The notes under the pieces were generated by a model. That model was given only the letters and a program-made list of their open reading frames with translations, had not been told where the DNA came from and searched no databases. Positions 21,658 through 31,042 of a DNA stretch of 35,031 bases are shown here, one piece after another. Positions within the stretch are counted from its first letter, which is position 1, and each line of letters begins with the position of its first letter. The DNA comes from Lysobacterales bacterium (lineage in GTDB: Bacteria; Pseudomonadota; Gammaproteobacteria; Xanthomonadales; Xanthomonadaceae), in assembly GCA_017302035.1 (NCBI GenBank), contig JAFLEA010000024.1, positions 1-35,031 on the forward strand. Reading direction: 5' to 3'. A program made the position numbers and the translations under genes.

Positions 21658-22158
21658 TCAGCCGATCACGAACAGCGGCTGGTCGAACTCGATCGGCTGG
21701 CCGCTCTCGCACAGGATCGCGACCACGGTGCCGGCCACGTCGGCTTCGATCGGGTTGAACATCTTCATCGCTTCGATGATTCCCAGGGTCTCGCCGGCCT
21801 TGACCGCCTGGCCGACCGCGACGAAGGCCGGTTTGTCCGGGGCCGGGGACCCGTAATAGGTGCCGACCATTGGCGCGCGGACCACGTGTCCCGGGGGCAG
21901 TTCGGCGCCGGCCTTGGCGCTGCCGCCGGTGGCGGCCTCGACCGGGGAACTCATCGGCATCGGCGCGGCGGCGGCCGGGGCGGGCGCGGCGACGGGGGCC
22001 GGGCTGCGCACCTCCAGCGCCGCGGCCGGCGCGGCCACGGCCACGCCGTGCGGGATGCGCGACAGGCGCACGCTCTCCTCGCCTTCCTTGATCTCGATTT
22101 CGGCGAGGTTGGATTCTTCGAGCAGGTCGATGAGTTTCTTGATCTTGCGCAGGTCCAT
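21658..22158 (-). CDS. accB: Biotin carboxyl carrier protein
   Basis: A 166-residue carrier that swings carboxybiotin between AccC and the carboxyltransferase AccAD. An N-terminal helix-rich part (1-35) is followed by an alanine/proline linker (about 40-90) and the biotinyl domain with EAMKMF at 129-134, where K132 is biotinylated. The thumb region near SPAPDKPAF (104-112) is present. The ATG at 22158 has GAGG five bases upstream. It begins 26 bases after aroQ, completing the aroQ-accB-accC string usual in gammaproteobacteria. Confidence 0.97.
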   Translation of the reverse strand: MDLRKIKKLIDLLEESNLAEIEIKEGEESVRLSRIPHGVAVAAPAAALEVRSPAPVAAPAPAAAAPMPMSSPVEAATGGSAKAGAELPPGHVVRAPMVGTYYGSPAPDKPAFVAVGQAVKAGETLGIIEAMKMFNPIEADVAGTVVAILCESGQPIEFDQPLFVIG

Positions 22159-22184
22159 GGTGGCCTCGGTGTTGCGGTAGGGGA

Positions 22185-22625
22185 TCAGCCGGGCAACCGC
22201 GCCAGCGCGGCGTCCAGGGCGTAGCGGTAGCTGTCGGCGCCGAACCCGCAGACCACGCCGACCGCCTTGTCGCTGAAGTAGCTGTGCTGGCGGAACGGTT
22301 CGCGGGCGTGCGGGTTGGACAGGTGGATCTCGATGTAGGGAATGGCCACCGCCGCCAGCGCGTCGCGCAGCGCCACGGAGGTGTGGGTGAAGGCGGCCGG
22401 GTTGACCAGGATGAAGGCGGTGCCGTCGCCGCGCGCGGCCTGGACCCGGTCGACCAGGGCGTGCTCGGCGTTGGACTGGAACGACTCCAGCGCATGCCCG
22501 GCGACACTGGCCTGGGCGGCCAGGGCGGCATCGATGTCGGCCAGGGTGGCGCGGCCGTAGACCTCCGGCTCGCGGGTGCCGAGCAGGTTGAGGTTGGGGC
22601 CGTGCAGGACCAGCAATTTGGCCAT
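22185..22625 (-). CDS. aroQ: Type II 3-dehydroquinate dehydratase
   Basis: A 146-residue enzyme that dehydrates 3-dehydroquinate to 3-dehydroshikimate in the shikimate pathway. The family N-terminus [16 protein letters not shown], catalytic Y23 in EVYG, the [10 protein letters not shown] segment (74-83) and catalytic H101 in IEIHLSN are all present. The ATG at 22625 fits the family but has no ribosome binding site. Upstream lie a 7-bp inverted repeat and one copy of the structured repeat. It leads the aroQ-accB-accC-prmA operon. Confidence 0.96.
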   Translation of the reverse strand: MAKLLVLHGPNLNLLGTREPEVYGRATLADIDAALAAQASVAGHALESFQSNAEHALVDRVQAARGDGTAFILVNPAAFTHTSVALRDALAAVAIPYIEIHLSNPHAREPFRQHSYFSDKAVGVVCGFGADSYRYALDAALARLPG

Positions 22626-22691
22626 CGGGGGGTGGGGAGCGGAAAGGGCTGGAGTGTGGGGGAACGTGCCGATGGTGTCCAGTTCGGCGAA

Positions 22692-22721
22692 GTTCAATAC
22701 GTTTCAAGCGAATGATTGAAC
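22692..22721. promoter_or_regulatory. AT-richer inverted repeat upstream of aroQ
   Basis: GTTCAAT and ATTGAAC form a perfect 7-bp inverted repeat separated by 16 bases, in an AT-richer patch 67-96 bases upstream of the aroQ start. This is unusual in so GC-rich a region and could be an operator or promoter. No regulator can be named. Confidence 0.35.
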
Positions 22722-22780
22722 CTGGCGTGCCTGGGGGGACAGCGCCCAAAGCGCCTCGACCGACACATGGCGTGGGCCCT

Positions 22781-22870
22781 CCGCCGCGTGTCCCTGCCGC
22801 ACATGTCCCCCGGCACCGGCCTCGCGGCCGGTTCCTCCTCCCGTGTTTCCCGGCAGGGGCACTGCGGCGG
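22781..22870. repeat. Structured intergenic repeat, copy A
   Basis: The outer arms are 22781-22799 and 22851-22870: 19 base pairs with one G-T wobble (22791/22859) and one unpaired T (22863). Inside lie the box CATGTCCCCCGG (22802-22813), a perfect 7-bp hairpin (ACCGGCC, loop TCGC, GGCCGGT), the box TCCTCCT (22833-22839), seven variable bases, and TTCCCGGC (22847-22854). The same boxes at the same spacing occur in copy B at 26239-26318. It lies between the end of the tlpA-like gene and aroQ. Confidence 0.75.
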
Positions 22871-22915
22871 CGCGCGGGAGGGGTGGCGAGGGAGCATCGC
22901 TGCGGGGGTGATGGG

Positions 22916-23509
22916 CTAGTGCCGGGCCCAGTCCTCGATTTCGCCGGGGGCGAAGGGGCCGAGCTTCTGCCTGACCACCGTGCCCCGGGCGTCCACCAGC
23001 ACGCTGTAGGGCAGCAGGCCGCGGAGGTTGCCCAGCCGGACGCTGGCGTCGGCCGGGCCGGGGGTATCGAGCAGGATGGGGTAGTCCACCGGGGTCCGGG
23101 CCAGGAAGCCGCGCACGCCCTCGGCGCTGTCCAGGGCCAGGCCGACCACTTGGACGCCGTCCGCGCCCTGGGAGCGGGCGTAGCGCTGCAGTTCCGGCAT
23201 CTCGTCCAGGCAGGGGCCGCACCAGCTGGCCCAGACATTGACCAGCAGCGGCCGGTCCGGGGCGATGGCGGCAAGATCGACGATGTTGCCGTCCAACCCG
23301 GGCAGGCGGATCTCCGGCAGCGGGTCGCCGGGCCGGGCCGGATGGACCCCGGGCGGCGGCTGCGGCGCGGTGGCCTCGGCGATCGCCTGCAAGGCCTGCT
23401 GGCCGGTATCGGTGCGCAGCCAGGGATTGCCGAACCAGTGGCTGGCCAGGATCCCCAGCCCGCCGGCCACCGCCGCCACGGCCAGCAGGCGCAGCGCCGG
23501 CCGGCTCAT
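22916..23509 (-). CDS. TlpA-family thioredoxin-like protein
   Basis: A 197-residue membrane-anchored periplasmic thiol-disulfide protein. One N-terminal membrane segment (about 6-24) is followed by a thioredoxin fold with the active site WASWCGPC (C97 and C100) and the cis-proline P167 in LLPYSV. TlpA/ResA-type proteins reduce specific partners, for example in cytochrome c or copper-site assembly. Its start overlaps the dsbD stop by four bases (ATGA), so it is made with DsbD, which probably supplies its electrons. The target protein is not evident from the neighbourhood. Confidence 0.88.
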   Translation of the reverse strand: MSRPALRLLAVAAVAGGLGILASHWFGNPWLRTDTGQQALQAIAEATAPQPPPGVHPARPGDPLPEIRLPGLDGNIVDLAAIAPDRPLLVNVWASWCGPCLDEMPELQRYARSQGADGVQVVGLALDSAEGVRGFLARTPVDYPILLDTPGPADASVRLGNLRGLLPYSVLVDARGTVVRQKLGPFAPGEIEDWARH

Positions 23510-25830
23510 CGCACCGAGGCGCGCAGCAGCGCGTCCTCGACGATGGCCTGGGTCAGCACCGGCGGCAGTACCGCCGGCGGTGCGCCGGGACCATAGACCA
23601 CGTACAGCGGCACGCCTACCGCGTTGTGCGCGGCCAGGAACTCGCCGATCTGCGGATCGGTGTTGGTCCAGTCGCCGCGCATGTATACCGCGTCGGTGCG
23701 CGCCAGCAGCTCGCGGAATGCATCGCCGGAGAGCAGGTTGCGTTCGTTGGCCTTGCAGGTGACGCACCAGTCGGCGGTCATGTTCACGAACACCACCCGG
23801 TCCTGGGCGCGCAGGCGTTCCAGTTCCGTGGGCGAGTAGGCGACCACGCCGTCGGCGGGATGCTGGCCGTGGCTTGCCGGCGCCAGCCGGGTCACGCCCC
23901 ACACCGGCAGCAGGGCGACCAGCACCAGTACCAGGGCCAGGACCTTCTGCAGGGAACGGCCGCGCCAGCGGCTGCGTTCGAACCACCACAGCGCCAGTGC
24001 CAGCAGCGCCATGCCGGCCAGCACCAGGGCCATCGCGTCCACCCCGCGCTGGCGCCCCAGCACCCACAGCAGCCACAGCGCGGTCAGGTACATCGGGAAG
24101 GCGAGCAGCTGCTTGAGCGTCTCCATCCACGCGCCCGGCTTCGGCAGGCGCCGCGCCAGCGCCGGGACGAAGCCGATCAGCAGGAACGGCAGCGCCAGGC
24201 CCAGGCCCAGGCCCAGGAACACCAGCATCCCGGCCGCGGCCGGCGCGGCGAAGGCATAGGCCAGCGCCGGGCCCATGAACGGTGCGATGCAGGGGCTTGC
24301 GACCACGCAGGCCAGCACCCCGGTCATGAAGTCGCCGGCCGGACCGTTGCGCGAGGCAGCCGAGGTGCCGCCGAAACCCGCACCCAGGGTGAACACCCCC
24401 GACAGGCTCAGGCCCACCGCGAACATCAGGTACACCAGCGCGGCCACGAACCAGGGCTGCTGCAACTGGAAGCCCCAGCCGGCGGCGATCCCGGCCGCGC
24501 GCAGCGCCACCACCAGCGCGCCGACCGCGGCGAAGGCCGCCAGCACCCCGGCGGTGTACCAGAGCGCGTGCGCACGGGCGCGCTGGCGACTCTCGCCGCT
24601 CTGGGCCAGGCCCAGCACCTTGAGCGAGAGGATCGGCAGCACGCAGGGCATCAGGTTCAGGAGCAGGCCGCCGAGCAGCGCCAGCAGCAGGATCCCGGCC
24701 AGGTGCGGCGCGGGTGCGGCCGGCGGCGGCCCGGCGGTGCGCTGCGCGTTGTCGGCCGAAGCGTCGGGGCGGGCGGCCGCGCCGGCAGGGTTGCCGGCCA
24801 TGCCCGGCAGTGCCGGACCGGATCCGGCATCCGTCGCCGCATCGGTCCCGTCCGCAGTGGCCGCCGGCGATCCGGTCGCCGGCAGGGTCGCCGCCGCATC
24901 CACCCTGCCGGCCGGCAGGTCCACCGGCACCCGGCGGGTCATCGGCGGATAGCAGATGCCATCGGTCTGGCAGCCCTGGAAGGTCGCTGCCACGGTGACC
25001 CGGGTCGGATCCGGATGCGCGCGCCGCAGCGGCAGCACCACCTCCACCGGCTCGAAGAACACCACCACCTCGCCGAAGTGCTCGTCGTGGTGGCGGCTGC
25101 CTTCCGGCCAGCGCGGCGCCTGCGCCTGCACGCCCGGATCGCCCTCGACCGCGAACCGGCTGCGGTCGCGGTAGAGGTAATAGCCCGGCGCCGGGCGCAT
25201 CCGCACCAGGATCCGGTTGCCGCCGTCGGCGATCGCGTCCACGTCGAAGGCCTGCGCTTCCGGCAGCGCGGCCTGGCCGGGCAGCGGCAGCCCGCGCGGC
25301 ACGCCACGGCTGGCGGCGCCGGCCACGGGCAGGCCGGGCAATGCGCCGCGGACGGCGGCCGGAGCCGCACCGGCCGCGGGCAGTGCCACCTGCAGGCGTC
25401 GGGTCTGCGGCGGATAGCAGATGCCGATGTCGGCGCAGCCCTGGTACTTCACCTCCAGCTCGACCGGGCCGTCGCCGGTGGCCTTGCCTTCGAGCACGGC
25501 GACCAGTTCGCCGCGATAGGTCTCCACCGGGCCGAAGAACTCGTCGACGTGGGGATCGCCGTCGGGCAGGCGCAGGCGGGCGCCGGCGAACGCGCCGCCG
25601 GCCTTCACCGCGGTGCGGTGGCGGTACAGGTAGTAGCCGTCGGCGATCTTCCAGCGCACCTCGATGCGGTCGCGGTCCGGGGCGCTGGCGCTGAGCCCGA
25701 AGGCCTGGTCGACCGGCAGCAGGTCGCTGTCGTCCACCGCCAGGGCAGGGGCGGCGGCCAGCAGTGCGGCCAGGGCCAGCGGCAGGCGGAAGGGCAGGGC
25801 CCGGATCAGGCGGTGCAGGAAAGAAGGCAT
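23506..25830 (-). CDS. dsbD: Protein-disulfide reductase DsbD with two alpha-type domains
   Basis: A 774-residue inner-membrane electron carrier, longer than E. coli DsbD (about 565). A signal sequence (1-31) is followed by two similar N-terminal domains, each ending in the same cysteine motif: QGCADIGICYPP (C132 and C138) and QGCQTDGICYPP (C287 and C293). A disordered A/P-rich stretch (310-370) leads to the eight-helix membrane domain with C396 (LMPCVLP) and C514 (ASPCIAP), then a thioredoxin-like domain with WCVTC (C689 and C692). Electrons pass from cytoplasmic thioredoxin through these pairs to the periplasm. The duplicated alpha-like domain is the notable feature. It is co-transcribed with cutA upstream and the TlpA-like gene downstream. 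Confidence 0.94.
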   Translation of the reverse strand: MPSFLHRLIRALPFRLPLALAALLAAAPALAVDDSDLLPVDQAFGLSASAPDRDRIEVRWKIADGYYLYRHRTAVKAGGAFAGARLRLPDGDPHVDEFFGPVETYRGELVAVLEGKATGDGPVELEVKYQGCADIGICYPPQTRRLQVALPAAGAAPAAVRGALPGLPVAGAASRGVPRGLPLPGQAALPEAQAFDVDAIADGGNRILVRMRPAPGYYLYRDRSRFAVEGDPGVQAQAPRWPEGSRHHDEHFGEVVVFFEPVEVVLPLRRAHPDPTRVTVAATFQGCQTDGICYPPMTRRVPVDLPAGRVDAAATLPATGSPAATADGTDAATDAGSGPALPGMAGNPAGAAARPDASADNAQRTAGPPPAAPAPHLAGILLLALLGGLLLNLMPCVLPILSLKVLGLAQSGESRQRARAHALWYTAGVLAAFAAVGALVVALRAAGIAAGWGFQLQQPWFVAALVYLMFAVGLSLSGVFTLGAGFGGTSAASRNGPAGDFMTGVLACVVASPCIAPFMGPALAYAFAAPAAAGMLVFLGLGLGLALPFLLIGFVPALARRLPKPGAWMETLKQLLAFPMYLTALWLLWVLGRQRGVDAMALVLAGMALLALALWWFERSRWRGRSLQKVLALVLVLVALLPVWGVTRLAPASHGQHPADGVVAYSPTELERLRAQDRVVFVNMTADWCVTCKANERNLLSGDAFRELLARTDAVYMRGDWTNTDPQIGEFLAAHNAVGVPLYVVYGPGAPPAVLPPVLTQAIVEDALLRASVR

Positions 25831-25840
25831 CGGCAAGAGG

Positions 25841-26158
25841 TCATTCGCGGGTGGCGGCGGCCACCCAGTCCAGATAGGCGGGCAGGCCAGCGGCGGTTTC
25901 GACCGCCACGATCTCGGGGAGTTCATACGGATGCAGGGCGCGCAGGCGCTCGGTCAGCGCCGGCACCCGGTCGGCCGTGGTCTTGGCCAGCAGCAGGACT
26001 TCCTCGGCCTGCTCCACCGTGCCCTGCCAGCGGTACACCGAGCGCATCGGCGGCAGCACGCTCGCACAGGCGGCCAGCCGCGCCTCGACCAGGGCGGTGG
26101 CCAGGCGCCGGGCGGTGTCGGCGTCGGGGCAGCTGCAGAACACGAGGTGGACCGGCAT
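25841..26158 (-). CDS. cutA: Divalent-cation tolerance protein CutA
   Basis: A 105-residue trimeric protein of the CutA1 family. Landmarks are the N-terminal VFCSCPD, the ARLAACASVLPPMRSVYRWQG core (about 27-46) and the LLLAKTT strand. The family was linked to copper tolerance in E. coli but the biochemical role is unclear. It begins the cutA-dsbD-tlpA operon, with 10 bases to dsbD, an arrangement common in proteobacteria. Its ATG at 26158 lies about 80 bases from copy B of the structured repeat. Confidence 0.94.
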   Translation of the reverse strand: MPVHLVFCSCPDADTARRLATALVEARLAACASVLPPMRSVYRWQGTVEQAEEVLLLAKTTADRVPALTERLRALHPYELPEIVAVETAAGLPAYLDWVAAATRE

Positions 26159-26238
26159 CCGGCAAGTGTACCGGGGGTGGTTGGGGGATCGGGGTGGAGG
26201 CCGGAGGTGGTGGGCCGCGGCGCCCCGGCGCCGCGGCC

Positions 26239-26318
26239 CGATACCTGCCGCCGTTCATGTCCCCCGGATCGGGCCTGCGGCCCAATCCTCCTGCTTTGCT
26301 TCCCGGCGGCAGGTATCG
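26239..26318. repeat. Structured intergenic repeat, copy B
   Basis: A perfect 15-bp outer stem (CGATACCTGCCGCCG at 26239-26253 with CGGCGGCAGGTATCG at 26304-26318) encloses CATGTCCCCCGG (26256-26267), a GGGCC/GGCCC hairpin, TCCTCCT (26286-26292), seven variable bases and TTCCCGGC (26300-26307). Boxes and spacings equal those of copy A, while the stem sequences differ. It lies between the divergent cutA and groES genes. Confidence 0.75.
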
Positions 26319-26352
26319 CACCAGGTCGCTTCCGGCCTTGCTGGCCCGGGCC

Positions 26353-26380
26353 CTTGAAAGGCCCAGAGCCACCCCCATCT
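26353..26380 (+). promoter_or_regulatory. Sigma-32 heat-shock promoter of groESL
   Basis: CTTGAAA (26353-26359), 13 bases, then CCCCATCT (26373-26380): an exact match to the enterobacterial RpoH consensus CTTGAAA-N11-16-CCCCATNT. The start of transcription should be near 26387, giving a 5' leader of about 115 bases before groES that contains the CIRCE element. Confidence 0.85.
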
Positions 26381-26427
26381 GTTTTGGCATCCCCGGTCCC
26401 CGGACCGGGTTTTGACCGTCCGCGGCG

Positions 26428-26454
26428 CTGGCAGTCGTGATGCGCGAGTGCTAG
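26428..26454. promoter_or_regulatory. CIRCE operator (HrcA site)
   Basis: CTGGCAGTC, nine bases, GAGTGCTAG. Against the CIRCE consensus TTAGCACTC-N9-GAGTGCTAA the arms match at six and eight of nine positions. The right arm overlaps a second -10 candidate (TAGAGT at 26452-26457). HrcA repression of groESL through CIRCE is known in many bacteria including xanthomonads; no hrcA gene is in this window. Confidence 0.72.
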
Positions 26455-26457
26455 AGT
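26452..26457 (+). promoter_or_regulatory. Second groESL -10 box (TAGAGT)
   Basis: GCTAGAGTG lies 44 bases before the groES ATG and overlaps the CIRCE right arm, as expected for a housekeeping promoter repressed by HrcA. The -35 region is poor. Confidence 0.45.
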
Positions 26458-26501
26458 GGCCGCCCTTTTTCCAACACCATCAATCACTTGTGAGGGATGA
26501 A

Positions 26502-26792
26502 ATGAGCAATATCAAGCCGTTGTACGACCGCGTGGTGATCAAGCGCACCGAGGAAGAGAAGGTGTCCGCCGGCGGCATCGTGATCCCGGATTCGGCCACC
26601 GAGAAGCCGATCAAGGGCCAGGTCGTGGCCGTGGGCACCGGCAAGGTGCTGGACAACGGCAGCGTGCGCGCGCCGTCGGTGAAGGTCGGCGACCAGGTGC
26701 TGTTCGGCAAGTACAGCGGCACCGAGGTCAAGCTCGACGGCACCGAATACCTGGTGGTGAAGGAAGACGACATCTTCGCCGTGCTGGGCTGA
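26502..26792 (+). CDS. groES: Co-chaperonin GroES
   Basis: A 96-residue lid protein; seven copies cap the GroEL chamber. [15 protein letters not shown] begins the fold, the mobile loop lies at about 17-32 ([15 protein letters not shown]), and the roof and final strands ([16 protein letters not shown]) are intact. The ATG at 26502 is preceded by GAGGGA. groEL follows after 57 bases with no terminator between, so the two form one operon under the sigma-32 promoter and the CIRCE operator upstream. Confidence 0.98.
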   Translation: MSNIKPLYDRVVIKRTEEEKVSAGGIVIPDSATEKPIKGQVVAVGTGKVLDNGSVRAPSVKVGDQVLFGKYSGTEVKLDGTEYLVVKEDDIFAVLG

Positions 26793-26843
26793 GCCCGCCG
26801 CTTCGCCAACTCCACAACGAATCCAATAGAACAACAGAGGTAA

Positions 26844-28490
<1,647 letters not shown>

Positions 28491-28526
28491 TCGGGCCTGG
28501 CTCAGGCGTCACGCAGTACCGGGGAG

Positions 28527-28553
28527 CCCCGCCGAAAGGCGGGGTTTCCTTTT
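28527..28553 (+). terminator. groESL intrinsic terminator
   Basis: CCCCGCC, a GAAA tetraloop, GGCGGGG, then TTTCCTTTT. A 7-bp GC stem with a T-rich tail starting 37 bases after the groEL stop. Confidence 0.9.
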
Positions 28554-28646
28554 GTGCAGCTTTCCATGCCGCGGCGGAGCGTCCAGAATCGGCGCCTGAA
28601 GCAAGGGGAATGGGCATGGTTGCCAGTTCGACACTGCGGCCGCGGG

Positions 28647-28673
28647 ATGCCGTGGCAAGGGGAGCCGCGGCAT
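28647..28673 (+). other. Hairpin in the yihY leader
   Basis: ATGCCGTGGC pairs with GCCGCGGCAT (nine Watson-Crick pairs and one G-T) around the loop AAGGGGA. It lies 24 bases before the chosen yihY start. A -10-like CAGAAT is at 28584-28589. The role is not known. Confidence 0.35.
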
Positions 28674-28697
28674 GAGTGGCATGGCGGAGTGCGGGCG

Positions 28698-29549
28698 ATG
28701 ATGCGCTGGTGGTGGAACACCCGCCCGGGCCGGACCCTGGCGCGCTACCTGGAAAGCCGCGGGGCGCTGCTGGCGCGCGGGATGTCGTTCTCGGCGGTGT
28801 TCTCGGTGCTCGCGGCGGTGTACGTGTTCTTCGCCGTGTTCGGCATCGTGTTCGAGTCTTCGAAGGCACTGCGCGACGCGGTGGTGGAGGGCGTGTCGGC
28901 GACCATCCCCGGCCTGATCGACACCGGAGCCGGCGGGGCGATCGACGTCGATGCGCTGTTCGACGTGCAAGTGCTGGGGATCAGCGGACTGCTCGCCATG
29001 CTCGCCCTGGTCTTCACCGCCAGCGGCTGGCTGCGCAGCTTCCGCGATGGGGTGCGCACCATCTTCGGCCTGCCGGAGAAGGATCGCGCCTTCCTGTTGA
29101 TGCGCCTGATCGACGTGGCGCTGGTCATCGCGCTGGGCGTGCTGATGGTGTTCTCGGCCGCGCTGTCGGTGATCGTCACCCAGGCGTTGGGGCTGGCCGA
29201 CAAGTGGATGGTCTCGATGGGTTACCAGATGTCGGACTCGTTCCTGGTGGTCGCCGGCCTGCTGCTGGCGCTGCTGATCGACGTGCTGGTGTTCTTCATG
29301 CTGTTCCGCCTGCAGTCGCGCATCCCGGTGAGCAACCGGGTGGTGCTGCGCGGCGCGTTCATGGGCGCCATTGGTTTTGGCGTGCTCAAGTACCTGGGCG
29401 CCGAACTGGCCAGCGGAGCGAGCAACAACCCGTTGATGGCCGGTTTCGCGGTGATCCTTGGCCTGATGGTCTGGTTCAAACTGGTGATGCAGTGGCTGCT
29501 GCTGACCACTGCATGGATCGCGGTCGGGCCGCGCAGCGACCGCCAGTGA
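28698..29549 (+). CDS. YihY/BrkB family membrane protein
   Basis: A 283-residue integral membrane protein of the YihY/virulence factor BrkB family with about six membrane helices. Landmarks are RGALLARGMSFSAVFSVLAAVYVFF near the start, the GLPEKDRAF loop, and the late segments VLRGAFMGAIGFGVLKYLG and ASNNPLMAGFAVILGLMVWFKL. Despite old names (RNase BN, BrkB) its function is unsettled; it is not a nuclease. Two adjacent ATG codons at 28698 and 28701 follow a GGAG site; I take the first. The gene stands between the groESL terminator and the aroG leader region. Confidence 0.88.
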   Translation: MMRWWWNTRPGRTLARYLESRGALLARGMSFSAVFSVLAAVYVFFAVFGIVFESSKALRDAVVEGVSATIPGLIDTGAGGAIDVDALFDVQVLGISGLLAMLALVFTASGWLRSFRDGVRTIFGLPEKDRAFLLMRLIDVALVIALGVLMVFSAALSVIVTQALGLADKWMVSMGYQMSDSFLVVAGLLLALLIDVLVFFMLFRLQSRIPVSNRVVLRGAFMGAIGFGVLKYLGAELASGASNNPLMAGFAVILGLMVWFKLVMQWLLLTTAWIAVGPRSDRQ

Positions 29550-29580
29550 CGCCGGCCCGCTGTCGTTGCCGCTGAAACGG

Positions 29581-29610
29581 TTGCGCGGTCTGCGGCGGGT
29601 TGCTATCAAT
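29581..29610 (+). promoter_or_regulatory. Candidate promoter of the aroG leader
   Basis: TTGCGC (29581-29586), 17 bases, then TATCAA(T) at 29604-29610, preceded by GC like the other -10 boxes. Transcription would start near 29616, almost exactly at the leader GTG. The -35 match is only three of six bases. Confidence 0.4.
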
Positions 29611-29616
29611 GGACCG

Positions 29617-29685
29617 GTGAACACGCACCGCGCCGCCTTTTATTTTGGATATTGGTTTCCGAAGCCACGGGCGGAGGAAGGGTAG
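29617..29685 (+). CDS. Aromatic-rich leader peptide of aroG
   Basis: A 22-codon open frame from GTG to TAG. After seven residues (MNTHRAA) come the consecutive codons F-Y-F-G-Y-W-F (29638-29658), so three Phe, two Tyr and one Trp in seven codons, followed by PKPRAEEG. Such a cluster is what ribosome-stalling attenuation needs. It ends 37 bases before an 11-bp terminator hairpin and 127 bases before aroG. The ribosome binding site is poor (GGA only) and the predicted transcript start coincides with the GTG, so it may be translated leaderless. An in-frame TTG at 29581 is an alternative start. No database check was possible. Confidence 0.7.
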   Translation: MNTHRAAFYFGYWFPKPRAEEG

Positions 29686-29722
29686 CGCGCATTCCGGAAG
29701 TTCCACGCCGGACACCACCCCG

Positions 29723-29751
29723 AAAGCCGCCAGCGAACCTGGCGGCTTTTT
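29723..29751 (+). terminator. Attenuator terminator upstream of aroG
   Basis: An 11-bp perfect stem (29723-29733 with 29739-29749; core AGCCGCCAG), loop CGAAC, and a run of five T at 29747-29751. It lies between the leader peptide and aroG, so transcription must pass it to reach aroG. A GGCGG at 29670-29674 inside the leader frame could pair with CCGCC at 29727-29731 as a competing stem; TCCGG/CCGGA (29693-29697 and 29708-29712) forms a further hairpin between. Confidence 0.85.
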
Positions 29752-29812
29752 CGTCGCCGGTCATCAGGCAAGACACCGACGCGACACACGACACCCCCAG
29801 GAGCATCCCGAG

Positions 29813-30889
<1,077 letters not shown>

Positions 30890-31042
30890 CCGCGGCGAGA
30901 TGCAGGCGCGCCGGCAGCGGCTGCGCCGCCCCGAGCGCGGGAGACCCCCCATCGGGCACCGGCAAGGCGCGGCCGCCAGCGGGCGTCCCGACGGTGCGTG
31001 CGGTCGTTTTCCGCCCGCCCGGGATCAGGCATGCTGGGCGCC

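Noticed and set aside
22802-22870. A possible small protein starting MSPG in both copies of the structured repeat.
   Set aside because: The first few codons agree (MSPG then S or T, GL), but a one-base loop difference puts the rest in different frames; structure, not coding, is conserved.
23626-26415. A 929-codon open frame on the plus strand across dsbD and cutA.
   Set aside because: It is antisense to a complete dsbD with all its motifs; long opposite-strand frames are expected at this GC. The composition (H, Q, R, A) is that of a shadow.
26412-26417. TTGACC as the -35 for the TAGAGT box before groES.
   Set aside because: The spacing is 34 bases, far too long; the true upstream signal is the sigma-32 promoter at 26353-26380.
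29645-29812. N-terminal extension of aroG by 56 codons.
   Set aside because: It passes through the terminator hairpin, does not match the family, and aroG residue numbers agree with E. coli only from ATG 29813.
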